The notes under the pieces: generated by a model | The model's database searches: none | What the model saw: the letters and a program-made list of their open reading frames with translations, nothing else | Told to the model about the DNA's origin: nothing | Assembly (NCBI RefSeq): GCF_051401765.1 | Contig: NW_027480482.1 | Coordinates: 2,666,001 to 2,730,000 of the forward strand | Direction: 5' to 3' | Source: Calliopsis andreniformis | Lineage: Eukaryota > Arthropoda > Insecta > Hymenoptera > Andrenidae | DNA: 64,000 nucleotides | In this document: piece after piece, positions 13,501 to 26,700 of the stretch | How positions within the stretch are numbered: position 1 is the first letter of the stretch | Layout of the letters: every line of letters starts with the position of its first letter | Made by a program: the position numbers and the translations under genes

Positions 13501-14530
13501 CTTCAATCCTCAATCCTCAACCCTCAATCCTCATTCCTCAAACCTCAATCCTCAACCCTCAGTCCTCATACTCAATTCTCAATTCTCAATCCTCAATTCT
13601 CAATCCTCAATCTGCAGTCCTCAGTAATCAATCTCCAATTCTAGATCCTCAATCCCCAATCTTCAATCCTTAATCCTCAATCTTCAATCCCCAATCCCCA
13701 GTACTCAATCTTCAATCCTCAATGCTCAATCCTCAATCCTCAATCCTCAGTCCTCAGACCTCAATCTTCAATCCTCAAACCTCAATCGTCAACCGTCAGT
13801 CCTCATTCTCCAACCTCAATCCTCAATCCTCAATCCTCAATCTTCAATCCCCAATACTCAATCTTCAATCCTCAATCCTCAATACTCAATCCTCAATCCT
13901 CAAGCCTCAGGCATCAATACTCAATCTTCAATACTCAATCCTCAATCCTCAATCCTCTATCCTCAATCCTCAACCATCTATCCTCATTCCTCAAACCTCA
14001 ATCCTCAACCCTCAGTCCTCATCCTCAATTCTCAATTCTCAATCCTCAATCCTCAATCCTCAATCTTCAATCCTCAATAATCAATCTCCGATCCTAGGTC
14101 CTCAATCCCCAACCTTCAATCGTTAATCCTCAATCTTCAATCCTCAATCCCCAGTCATCAATCTTCAATCCTCAATGCTCAATCCTCAATCCTCAATCCT
14201 CTGTCCTCAATCCCCAATCCTTAATCCTCAAACCTCAATCCTCAACCGTCAGTCCTCGTCCTCAATCCTCAAACCTCAATCATCAATCCTCAATATTCAA
14301 TCATCAATACTCTATCTTCAATCCTCAATCCTCAAACCTCAATCCTCAATCCTCATTCTTCAATCCTAAATACCCAATCCTCAATTTCCAATCCTCAATC
14401 CTCAATCCTCAATTCTCATTCCTCAATCCTTAATCCTCAGACCTCAAACATCAATATTCAACCCTCAGTCCTCGTCCTCAATCCACAACCCTCAATCCTC
14501 AGTCCTCAATATTCAATCATCAATATTCAA
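13501..14530 (+). repeat. 1,030 bp tandem duplication, copy 2
   Basis: It abuts copy 1 directly at a 1,030 bp offset. The internal 600-900 bp around GATCCTAGGTCC is also present inside copies Z, A, B and C of the large higher-order repeat (near 17,585, 27,219, 34,655 and 42,685) and in the block pair at 51-64 kb. This tandem pair is therefore a partial duplication of that larger module. Confidence 0.85.
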
Positions 14531-14544
14531 TCTTCAATCCTCAA

Positions 14545-17500
14545 TCCTCAATCCTCAATCCTCAATCCTCAATCCTCAATTTTCAACCCTGAATCCTCAA
14601 TCCTCAATACTCAATCCTCTATCTTCAATCCTCAATACTCAATCTTCAATCCTTAATCCTCAATCTGCAATCCCGAATCCCCAGTACTCAATCTTCAATC
14701 CTCAATGCTCAATCCTCAATCCTCAATCCTCAGTCCTCAGTCCTCAATCTTCAATCCTCAAACCTCAATCCTCAACCGTCAGTCCTCATTCTCCATCCTC
14801 AATCCTCAATCCTCAATCCTCAATCTTCAATCCCCAATACTCAGTCTTCAATCCTCAATCCTCAATCCTCAATCCTCAATCCTCAATCCTCAGGTATCAA
14901 TACTCAATCTTCAATACTCAATCCTCAATCCTCAATCCTCAATCCTCAATCCTCAATCCTCAATCCTTAATACTCAGACTTCAAACATCAATATTCAACC
15001 CTCAGCCCTCGTCCTCAATCCACAACCCTCAATCCTCAGTCCTCAATATTCAATCATCAATATTCAATCTTCAATCCTCAATCCTCAATCCTCAATCCTC
15101 GATCCTCAATCCTCAATTTTCAATCCTGAATCCTCAATCCTCAATACTCAATCCTCAATCTTCAATCCTCAATCCTCAATCCTCAATCCTAATTCCTCAA
15201 CCTTCAACCCTGAATCCTCAATCCTCAATACTCAATCCTCAATCTTCAATCCTCAATACTCAATCTTCAATCCTCAATCCTCAATCCTCAATCCTCAATC
15301 TTCAATCCTCAACACTCAATCTTCAATCCTCAATCCTCTATCCTCAATCCTCAATCCTCATTCTTCTATCCTCAATACCCAACCCTCAATCTTCAATCCT
15401 CAATCCTCAATCCTCAATCCTAATTCCTCAACCCTCATTCTTCAATCGTCAATACCCAATCCTCAATTTCAATCCTCAATCCGCAATCCTCATTTCTCAA
15501 TCCTCAATCCTCAGCCCTCAGCCATCATCCTCCATCCTCAGTACACAATACTCTATCCTCAATCTTCAATCCTCAATACTCAGCCTTCAATCGTCATTCC
15601 TCAATCCTCAATCCTCAATCCTCAACCTTCTATCCTCAACACTCAATCTGCAATCCTCAATCCTCAAACCTCAATCCTCAATCCTCATTCCTCAATCCTC
15701 AATACCCAATCCTCAATCCTCAATCCTCAATCCTCAATCCTCAATATTCAATCATCAATACTCAATCTTCAATCCTCAATCTTCAATCCTCAATACTCAA
15801 TCTTCAATCCTCAATCCTCAATCCTCAATCTTCAACCCTCAATTCTCAATCTTCAATCCACGATCCTCAATCATCAATCCTCAATCCTCAATCCTCAGGC
15901 ATCAATACTCAATCTTCAATGCTCAATCCTCAATCCTCTATCCTCAATCCTCATTACCCAACACTCAATCCTCATTCCTCAAACCTCAATCCTCAACCTT
16001 CAGTCCTCATACTCAATTCTCAATTCTCAATCCTCAATCCTCAATCCTCAATCTTCAATCCTCAATAATCAATCTCCAATCCTCAATCCTCAATCCTCGA
16101 TACTCAATCCTCAGGCATCAATCCTCAATCCTCAATCCTCAATCCTCAGGCATCAATACTCAATCTACAATATTCAATCCACAATCCTTAATCCTCAATC
16201 CACAATCCTCAACCTTCAATACTCAATACTCAATCTTCAATCCTCAATCCTCAATCCTCAATCCTCAATCCTCAATCCTCAATCCTCAATCCTCAATATT
16301 CAATCCTCAATACTCAATCTTCAATCATCAATCCTCAATCCTCAATTCTCAGTCGTCAATCCTCAGTCATCAATCCTCAATCTTCAATACTCAATCGTCA
16401 ATCCTTAGTCCTCAATCCTCAATCCTCAATCCTCGTTCCTCAAACCTCAATCCTCAACCCTCAGTCTTCATCCTCAATCCTCAAACCTCAATCCTCAACC
16501 CTCAATATTCAATCATCAATACTCAATCTTCAATCCTCAATCCTCAAACCTCAATCCTCAATCCTTATTCTTCAATCCTAAATACCCAATCCTCAATCTT
16601 CAATCCGCAATCCTCAATCCTCAATCCTCAATCCTCAATCCTCCATCTTCAACCCTGAATCCACAATCCTCAATACTCAATCCTCAATCTTCAATCCTCA
16701 ATACTCAATCTTCAATCCTCAATCCTCAATCCTCAATCCTCAATCCTCAATTTTCAATCCTCAACACTCAATCTTCAATCCTCAATCCTCAATCCTCAAT
16801 CCTCAATCCTCATTCTTCAATCCTCAATACCCAATCCTCAATCTTCAGTCCTCAATCCTCAATCCTCAATCCTAATTCCTCAATCCTCATTCTTCAATCC
16901 TCAATACCCAATCCTCAATTTCTATCCTCAATCCTCAATCCTCATTTCTCAATCCTCAACCCTCAACCCTCAGCCCTCAACGTCCATCTTCAGTACTCAA
17001 TCCTCTATCCTCAATCTTCAATCCTCAATACTCAATCTTCAATCCTCATTCCTCAATCCTCAATCCTCAATCCTCAATCTTCAATCCTCAAACATCAATC
17101 CTCAATCCTCAAACCTCACTCCTCAATCCTCAATATTCAATCATCAATACTCAATCTTCAATCCTTAATCCTCAATCTTCAATCCCCAATCCCCAGTACT
17201 CAATCTTCAATCCTCAATGCTCAATCCTCAATCCTCAATCCTCAGTCCTCAGACCTCAATCTTCAATCCTCAAACCTCGATCCTCAACCGTCAGTCCTCA
17301 TTCTCCAACCTCAATCCTCAATCCTCAATCCTCAATCTTCAATCCCCAATACTCAATCTTCAATCCTCAATCCTCAATACTCAATCCTCAATCCTCAAGC
17401 CTCAGGCATCAATACTCAATCTTCAATACTCATTCCTCAATCCTCAATCCTCAATCCTCAATCCTCAACCATCAATCCTCATTCCTCAAACCTCAATCCT

Positions 17501-19755
17501 CAACCCTCAGTCCTCATCCTCAATTCTCAATTCTCAATCCTCAATCCTCAATCCTCAATCTTCAATCCTCAATAATCAATCTCCGATCCTAGGTCCTCAA
17601 TCCCCAACCTTCAATCGTTAATCCTCAATCTTCAATCCTCAATCCCCAGTCATCAATCTTCAATCCTCAATGCTCAATCCTCAATCCTCAATCCTCAGTC
17701 CTCAATCCCCAATCCTTAATCCTCAAACATCAATCCTCAACCGTCAGTCCTCGTCCTCAATCCTCAAACCTCAATCATCAATCCTCAATATTCAATCATC
17801 AATACTCAATCTTCAATCCTCAATCCTCAAACCTCAATCCTCAATCCTCATTCTTCAATCCTAAATACCCAATCCTCAATTTCCAATCCTCAATCCTCAA
17901 TCCTCAATCCTCAATTCTCAATCCTCAATCCTTAATCCTCAGACCTCAAACATCAATTTTCAACCCTCAGTCCTCGTCCTCAATCCACAACCCTCAATCC
18001 TCAGTCCTCAATATTCAATCATCAATATTCAATCTTCAATCCTCAATCCTCAATCCTCAATCCTCAATTTTCAACCCTGAATCCTCAATCCTCAATACTC
18101 AATCCTCTATCTTCAATCCTCAATACTCAATCTTCAATCCTTAATCCTCAATCTGCAATCCCGAATCCCCAGTACTCAATCTTCAATCCTCAATGCTCAA
18201 TCCTCAATCCTCAATCCTCAGTCCTCAGTCCTCAATCTTCAATCCTCAAACCTCAATCCTCAACCGTCAGTCCTCATTCTCCATCCTCAATCCTCAATCC
18301 TCAATCCTCAATCTTCAATCCCCAATACTCAATCTTCAATCCTCAATCGTCAATCCTCAATCCTCAATCCTCAGGTATCAATACTCAATCTTCAATACTC
18401 AATCCTCAATCCTCAATCCTCAATCCTCAATCCTCAATCCTCAACCATCAATCCTCATTCCTCAAACCTCAATCCTCAACCCTCAGTCCTCATCCTCAAT
18501 TCTCAATTCTCAATCCTCAATCGTCAATCCTCAATCTTCAATCCTCAATAATCAATCTCCGATCCTAGATCCTCAATCCCCAATCTTCAATCGTTAATCC
18601 TCAATATTCAATCCTCAATCCCCAGTCATCAATCCTCAATCCTCAATGCTCAATCCTCATTCCTCAATCCTCAATCCTGAGTCCTCAATCCCCAATCCTC
18701 AATCCTCTAACCTCAATCCTCAACCGTCAGTCCTCGACCTCAATCCTCAAACCTCAATCCTGAATCCTCAATATTCAATCGACAATACTCAATCATCAAT
18801 CCTCAATCCTCAAACCTCAATCCTCAATCCTCATTCTTCAATCCTAAATACCCAATCCTCAATCTTCAATCCTCAATCCTCAATCCTCAATTCTCAATCC
18901 TCAATCCTTAATACTCAGATCTCAAACATCAATATTCAACCCTCAGCCCTCGTCCTCAATCCACAACCCTCAATCCTCAGTCCTCAATATTCAATCATCA
19001 ATATTCAATCTTCAATCCTCAATCCTCAATCCTCAATCCTCGATCCTCAATCCTCAATTTTCAATCCTGAATCCTCAATCCTCAATACTCAATCCTCAAT
19101 CTTCAATTCCCAATACCCAATCTTCAATCCTCAATCCTCAATCCTCAATCCTCAATCCTCAATCTTCAATCCTCAACACTAATCTTCAATCCTCAATCCC
19201 CAATCCTCAATCCTCAATCCTCATTCTTCAATCCTCAATACCCAATCCTCAATCTTCAATCCTCAATCCTCAATCCTCAATCCTAATTCCTCAATCCTCA
19301 TTCTTCAATCCTCAATACCCAATACTCAATTTCAATCCTCAATCCTCAATCCTCATTTCTCAATCCTCAATCTTCAACCCTCAGCCTTCATCCTCCATCC
19401 TCAGTACTCAATCTTCTATCCTCAATCTTCAATCCTCAATACTCAATCTTCGATCCTCATTCCTCAATCCTCAATCCTCAATCCTCAATCTTCAATCGCC
19501 AATACTCAATCTGCAATCCCCAATACTCAAACCTCAATCCTCAATCCTCATTACTCAATCCTCAATATCCAATCCTCAATCCTCAATCCTCAATATTCAA
19601 TCATCAATACTCAATCTTGAATACTCAATCTTCAATCCTCAATACTCAACCTTCAATCCTCAATCCTCAATCCTCAATCCTCAATCCTCAATCCTCAGGC
19701 ATCAATACTCAATCTACTATATTCAATCCACAATCCTCAATCCTCAATCCTCAAT
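14545..19755 (+). repeat. Large higher-order repeat, copy Z
   Basis: Landmarks match copy A at an offset of 9,753 bp on the left (TCCCGAATCC 14,671 to 24,424). The offset falls to 9,634 bp around 17.2 kb because A lacks about 119 bp, mostly a segment near 16,690-16,790. Z keeps what look like ancestral states: CAACACTAATC at 19,174 and AATTCCCAATACC near 19,105, where A, B and C share CAACAATAATC and AATTCTCAATACC. Its right end (19,338-19,755) is also the start of the 2,414 bp duplication. Confidence 0.85.
14705..16408 (+). other. Longest satellite ORF (567 codons), not considered a gene
   Basis: The reading frame opens at an ATG made by the AATGCTC unit variant and closes at a TAG made by CTTAGTCC. 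Its product would be a monotonous run of a seven-residue unit (NPQSSIL and variants) with no signal peptide, fold-like region or domain. The related ORF in copies A, B and C opens at the matching ATG but stops after 83 codons, because those copies have three heptamers fewer before a shared TTAATAC variant and so meet it in another frame. A coding role would predict conserved length; the opposite is seen. Codon use simply follows the DNA repeat. Confidence 0.85.
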
Positions 19756-21355
19756 CCTCAATCCGCAATATTCAATCCTCAATACTCAATCTTCAATCAG
19801 CAATCCTCAATCCTCAATTCTCAGTCGTCAATCCTCAGTCATCGATCCTCAATCTTCAATACTCAATCGTCAATCCTTAGTCCTCAATCCTCAACCTCAA
19901 TCCTCGTTCCTCAAACCTCAATCCTCAACCCTCAGTCTTCATCCTCAATCCTCAATATTCAATCATCAATACTCAATCTTCAATCCTCAATCCTCAAACC
20001 TCAATCCTCAATCCTCATCCTTCAATCCTAAATACCCAATCCTCAATCTTCAATCCTCAATCCTCAATCCTCAATTCTCAATCCTCAGACCTCAAACATA
20101 AATATTCAATCCTCTTCCTCAATCCACAACCCTCAATCCTCAGTCCTCAATATTCAATCATCAATATTCAATCATCAATATTCAATCTTCAATCCTCAAT
20201 CATCAATCCTCAATCCTCAATCCTCAATCCTCAATCTTCAACCCTGAATCCTCAATCCTCAATACTGAATCCTCAATCTTCAATCCTCAATACTCAATCT
20301 TCAATCCTCAATCCTCAATCCTCAATCCTCAATCCTCAGGCATCAATACTCAATCTACTATATTCAATCCACAATCCTCAATCCTCAATCCTCAGGCATC
20401 AAAACTCAATCTACAATATTCAATCCACAATACTTAATCCTCAAACCACAATCCTCAACCTTCAATACTCAATACTCAATCCTCAATCCTCAATCCTCAA
20501 TCCTCAATCCTCAATCCTCAATCCTCAATCCTCAATATTCAATCCTCAATACTCAATCTTCAATCATCAATCCTCAATCCTCAATTCTCAGTCGTCAATC
20601 CTCAGTCATCAATCCTCAATCTTCAATACTCAATCGTCAATCCTTAGTCCTCAATCCTCAATCCTCGGTCCTCGTTCCTCAAACCTCAATCCTCAACCCT
20701 CAGTCTTCATCCTCAATCCTCAAACCTCAATCCTCAACCCTCAATATTCAATCATCAATACTCAATCTTCAATCCTCAATCCTCAAACCTCATTCCTCAA
20801 TCCTCATTCTTCAATACTAAACACCCAATCCTCAATCCTCAATCCTCAATCCTCAATCCTCAATCTTCAACCCTGAATCCTCAATCCTCAATACTCAATC
20901 CTCAATCTTCAATCCTCAATACTCAATCTTCAATCCTCAATCCTCAATCCTCAATCCTCAATATTCAATCATCAATACTCAATCTTCAATCCTCAATCCT
21001 CAATCCTCAATTCTCAATCCTCAATCCTCAATCCTCAATCCTTAATCCTCAATCCTCAATCCTCAATCCTCAATCCTCAATCCTCAATCCTCAATCCTCA
21101 ATCCTCAATCCGCAATATTCAATCCTCAATACTCAATCTTCAATCAGCAATCCTCAATCCTCAATTCTCAGTCGTCAATCCTCAGTCATCAATCCTCAAT
21201 CTTCAATACTCAATCGTCAATCCTTAGTCCTCAATCCTCAACCTCAATCCTCGTTCCTCAAACCTCAATCCTCAACCCTCAGTCTTCATCCTCAATCCTC
21301 AAACCTCAATCCTCAATCCTCAATATTCAATCATCAATACTCAATCTTCAATCCT
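19338..21355 (+). repeat. 2,414 bp spaced duplication, copy 1
   Basis: Landmarks CGTCAATCCTTAG at 19,868, 20,635 and 21,215 and AACATAAATATTC near 20,095 are each followed by an identical partner exactly 2,414 bp later. I saw no base difference between the copies over about 2 kb by eye, which suggests a very recent event. Shared private variants include CAGTCATCGATCC and TCCTCGGTCC. Confidence 0.85.
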
Positions 21356-21751
21356 CAATCCTCAAACCTCAATCCTCAATCCTCATTCTTCAATCCTAAA
21401 TACCCAATCCTCAATCTTCAATCCTCAATCCTCAATCCTCAATTCTCAATCCTCAGACCTCAAACATAAATATTCAATCCTCTTCCTCAATCCACAACCC
21501 TCAATCCTCAGTCCTCAATATTCAATCATCAATATTCAATCATCAATATTCAATCTTCAATCCTCAATCCTCAATCCTCAATCCTCAATCCTCAATCCTC
21601 AATCTTCAACCCTGAATCCTCAATCCTCAATACTGAATCCTCAACCTTCAATACTCAATACTCAATCCTCAATCCTCAATCCTCAATCCTCAATCCTCAA
21701 TCCTCAATCCTCAATCCTCAATATTCAATCCTCAATACTCAATCTTCAATC
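21356..21751 (+). repeat. Remainder of the 2,414 bp unit with an internal junction
   Basis: This stretch separates the two 2 kb copies. It carries an AACATAAATATTC landmark near 21,463 and a junction near 21,640 where TACTGAATCCTC runs straight into AACCTTCAATACTC, two segments normally found apart. That is the footprint of an exchange between non-allelic repeats. Confidence 0.75.
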
Positions 21752-23769
21752 ATCAATCCTCAATCCTCATTTCTCAATCCTCAATCTTCAACCCTCAGCC
21801 TTCATCCTCCATCCTCAGTACTCAATCTTCTATCCTCAATCTTCAATCCTCAATACTCAATCTTCGATCCTCATTCCTCAATCCTCAATCCTCAATCCTC
21901 AATCTTCAATCGCCAATACTCAATCTGCAATCCCCAATACTCAAACCTCAATCCTCAATCCTCATTACTCAATCCTCAATATCCAATCCTCAATCCTCAA
22001 TCCTCAATATTCAATCATCAATACTCAATCTTGAATACTCAATCTTCAATCCTCAATACTCAACCTTCAATCCTCAATCCTCAATCCTCAATCCTCAATC
22101 CTCAATCCTCAGGCATCAATACTCAATCTACTATATTCAATCCACAATCCTCAATCCTCAATCCTCAATCCTCAATCCGCAATATTCAATCCTCAATACT
22201 CAATCTTCAATCAGCAATCCTCAATCCTCAATTCTCAGTCGTCAATCCTCAGTCATCGATCCTCAATCTTCAATACTCAATCGTCAATCCTTAGTCCTCA
22301 ATCCTCAACCTCAATCCTCGTTCCTCAAACCTCAATCCTCAACCCTCAGTCTTCATCCTCAATCCTCAATATTCAATCATCAATACTCAATCTTCAATCC
22401 TCAATCCTCAAACCTCAATCCTCAATCCTCATCCTTCAATCCTAAATACCCAATCCTCAATCTTCAATCCTCAATCCTCAATCCTCAATTCTCAATCCTC
22501 AGACCTCAAACATAAATATTCAATCCTCTTCCTCAATCCACAACCCTCAATCCTCAGTCCTCAATATTCAATCATCAATATTCAATCATCAATATTCAAT
22601 CTTCAATCCTCAATCATCAATCCTCAATCCTCAATCCTCAATCCTCAATCTTCAACCCTGAATCCTCAATCCTCAATACTGAATCCTCAATCTTCAATCC
22701 TCAATACTCAATCTTCAATCCTCAATCCTCAATCCTCAATCCTCAATCCTCAGGCATCAATACTCAATCTACTATATTCAATCCACAATCCTCAATCCTC
22801 AATCCTCAGGCATCAAAACTCAATCTACAATATTCAATCCACAATACTTAATCCTCAAACCACAATCCTCAACCTTCAATACTCAATACTCAATCCTCAA
22901 TCCTCAATCCTCAATCCTCAATCCTCAATCCTCAATCCTCAATCCTCAATATTCAATCCTCAATACTCAATCTTCAATCATCAATCCTCAATCCTCAATT
23001 CTCAGTCGTCAATCCTCAGTCATCAATCCTCAATCTTCAATACTCAATCGTCAATCCTTAGTCCTCAATCCTCAATCCTCGGTCCTCGTTCCTCAAACCT
23101 CAATCCTCAACCCTCAGTCTTCATCCTCAATCCTCAAACCTCAATCCTCAACCCTCAATATTCAATCATCAATACTCAATCTTCAATCCTCAATCCTCAA
23201 ACCTCATTCCTCAATCCTCATTCTTCAATACTAAACACCCAATCCTCAATCCTCAATCCTCAATCCTCAATCCTCAATCTTCAACCCTGAATCCTCAATC
23301 CTCAATACTCAATCCTCAATCTTCAATCCTCAATACTCAATCTTCAATCCTCAATCCTCAATCCTCAATCCTCAATATTCAATCATCAATACTCAATCTT
23401 CAATCCTCAATCCTCAATCCTCAATTCTCAATCCTCAATCCTCAATCCTCAATCCTTAATCCTCAATCCTCAATCCTCAATCCTCAATCCTCAATCCTCA
23501 ATCCTCAATCCTCAATCCTCAATCCGCAATATTCAATCCTCAATACTCAATCTTCAATCAGCAATCCTCAATCCTCAATTCTCAGTCGTCAATCCTCAGT
23601 CATCAATCCTCAATCTTCAATACTCAATCGTCAATCCTTAGTCCTCAATCCTCAACCTCAATCCTCGTTCCTCAAACCTCAATCCTCAACCCTCAGTCTT
23701 CATCCTCAATCCTCAAACCTCAATCCTCAATCCTCAATATTCAATCATCAATACTCAATCTTCAATCCT
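21752..23769 (+). repeat. 2,414 bp spaced duplication, copy 2
   Basis: It matches 19,338-21,355 at a constant offset. The match ends at 23,769, where the sequence changes from TCAATCCTC to the TCAATCCTGAATCC start of copy A of the large higher-order repeat. Confidence 0.85.
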
Positions 23770-26700
23770 GAATCCTCAATCCTCAATCCTCAATCCTCAA
23801 TCCCCATTCCTCAATATTCAATCATCAATACTCAATCTTCAACCCTCAATCTTCAATCCTCAATACTCAATCTTCAATCCTGAATCCTCAATCCTCAATC
23901 CTCAATCCTCAATCCTCAGGCATCAATACTCAATCTACAATATTCAATCCTCGATCCTTAACCCTCAATCCACAATCCTCAAGCTTCAATGCTCAATACT
24001 GAATCTTCAATCCTCAATCCTCAATCCTCAATCCTCAATCCTCAATCCTCAATCTTCAATCCTCAATTCTCAATCTTCAATCCTCGATCCTCAATCCTCA
24101 ATCCTCAATATTCAATCATCAATACTCAATCTTCAACCCTCAATCCTCAATCCTCAATCCTCAATCCTCAATCCTCAATCCTCAGGCATCAATACTCAAT
24201 CTACAATTTTCAATCCTCAGTCCTTAATCCTTAATCCACAATCCTCAACCTTCAATACTAAATACTCAATCTTCAATCCTCAATCCTCAGTCCTCAATCC
24301 TCAATCCTCAATCCTCAATCCTCAATCCTCAATTTTCAACCCTGAATCCTCAATCCTCAATACTCAATCCTCTATCTTCAATCCTCAATACTCAATCTTC
24401 AATCCTTAATCCTCAATCTGCAATCCCGAATCCCCAGTACTCAATCTTCAATCCTCAATGCTCAATCCTCAATCCTCAATCCTCAGTCCTCAGTCCTCAA
24501 TCTTCAATCCTCAAACCTCAATCCTCAACCGTCAGTCCTCATTCTCCATCCTCAATCCTCAATCCTCAATCCTCAATCTTCAATCCCCAATACTCAATCT
24601 TCAATCCTCAATCCTCAATCCTCAATCCTCAATCCTCAATCCTCAGGTATCAATACTCAATCTTCAATACTCAATCCTCAATCCTCAATCCTCAATCCTC
24701 AATCCTTAATACTCAGACTTCAAACATCAATATTCAACCCTCAGCCCTCGTCCTCAATCCACAACCCTCAATCCTCAGTCCTCAATATTCAATCATCAAT
24801 ATTCAATCTTCAATCCTCAATCCTCAATCCTCAATCCTCGATCCTCAATCCTCAATTTTCAATCCTGAATCCTCAATCCTCAATACTCAATCCTCAATCT
24901 TCAATCCTCAATCCTCAATCCTCAATCCTAATTCCTCAACCTTCAACCCTGAATCCTCAATCCTCAATACTCAATCCTCAATCTTCAATCCTCAATACTC
25001 AATCTTCAATCCTCAATCCTCAATCCTCAATCCTCAATCTTCAATCCTCAACACTCAATCTTCAATCCTCAATCCTCTATCCTCAATCCTCAATCCTCAT
25101 TCTTCTATCCTCAATACCCAACCCTCAATCTTCAATCCTCAATCCTCAATCCTCAATCCTAATTCCTCAACCCTCATTCTTCAATCGTCAATACCCAATC
25201 CTCAATTTCAATCCTCAATCCGCAATCCTCATTTCTCAATCCTCAATCCTCAGCCCTCAGCCATCATCCTCCATCCTCAGTACACAATACTCTATCCTCA
25301 ATCTTCAATCCTCAATACTCAGCCTTCAATCGTCATTCCTCAATCCTCAATCCTCAATCCTCAACCTTCTATCCTCAACACTCAATCTGCAATCCTCAAT
25401 CCTCAAACCTCAATCCTCAATCCTCATTCCTCAATCCTCAATACCCAATCCTCAATCCTCAATCCTCAATCCTCAATCCTCAATATTCAATCATCAATAC
25501 TCAATCTTCAATCCTCAATCTTCAATCCTCAATACTCAATCTTCAATCCTCAATCCTCAATCCTCAATCTTCAACCCTCAATTCTCAATCTTCAATCCAC
25601 GATCCTCAATCATCAATCCTCAATCCTCAATCCTCAGGCATCAATACTCAATCTTCAATGCTCAATCCTCAATCCTCAATCCTCAATCCTCATTACCCAA
25701 CACTCAATCCTCATTCCTCAAACCTCAATCCTCAACCTTCAGTCCTCATACTCAATTCTCAATTCTCAATCCTCAATCCTCAATCCTCAATCTTCAATCC
25801 TCAATAATCAATCTCCAATCCTCAATCCTCAATCCTCGATACTCAATCCTCAGGTATCAATCCTCAATCCTCAATCCTCAATCCTCAGGCATCAATACTC
25901 AATCTACAATATTCAATCCACAATCCTTAATCCTCAATCCACAATCCTCAACCTTCAATACTCAATACTCAATCTTCAATCCTCAATCCTCAATCCTCAA
26001 TCCTCAATCCTCAATCCTCAATCCTCAATATTCAATCCTCAATACTCAATCTTCAATCATCAATGCTCAATCCTCAATTCTCAGTCGTCAATCCTCAGTC
26101 ATCAATCCTCAATCTTCAATACTCAATCGTCAATCCTTAGTCCTCAATCCTCAATCCTCAATCCTCGTTCCTCAAACCTCAATCCTCAACCCTCAGTCTT
26201 CATCCTCAATCCTCAAACCTCAATCCTCAACCCTCAATATTCAATCATCAATACTCAATCTTCAATCCTCAATCCTCAAACCTCAATCCTCAATCCTTAT
26301 TCTTCAATCCTAAATACCCAATCCTCAATCTTCAATCCGCAATCCTCAATCCTCAATCCTCAATCCTCAATCCTCCATCTTCAACCCTGAATCCACAATC
26401 CTCAATACTCAATACTCAATCTTCAATCCTCAATCCTCAATCCTCATTCTTCAATCCTCAATACCCAATCCTCAATCTTCAGTCCTCAATCCTCAATCCT
26501 CAATCCTAATTCCTCAATCCTCATTCTTCAATCCTCAATACCCAATCCTCAATTTCTATCCTCAATCCTCAATCCTCATTTCTCAATACTCAACCCTCAA
26601 CCCTCAGCCCTCAACGTCCATCTTCAGTACTCAATCCTCTATCCTCAATCTTCAATCCTCAATACTCAATCTTCAATCCTCATTCCTCAATCCTCAATCC

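Noticed and set aside
19713..19725. TATA-like element in CTACTATATTC
   Set aside because: It is a one-base variant of the CTACAATATTC unit, is copied with its block, and has no gene downstream.
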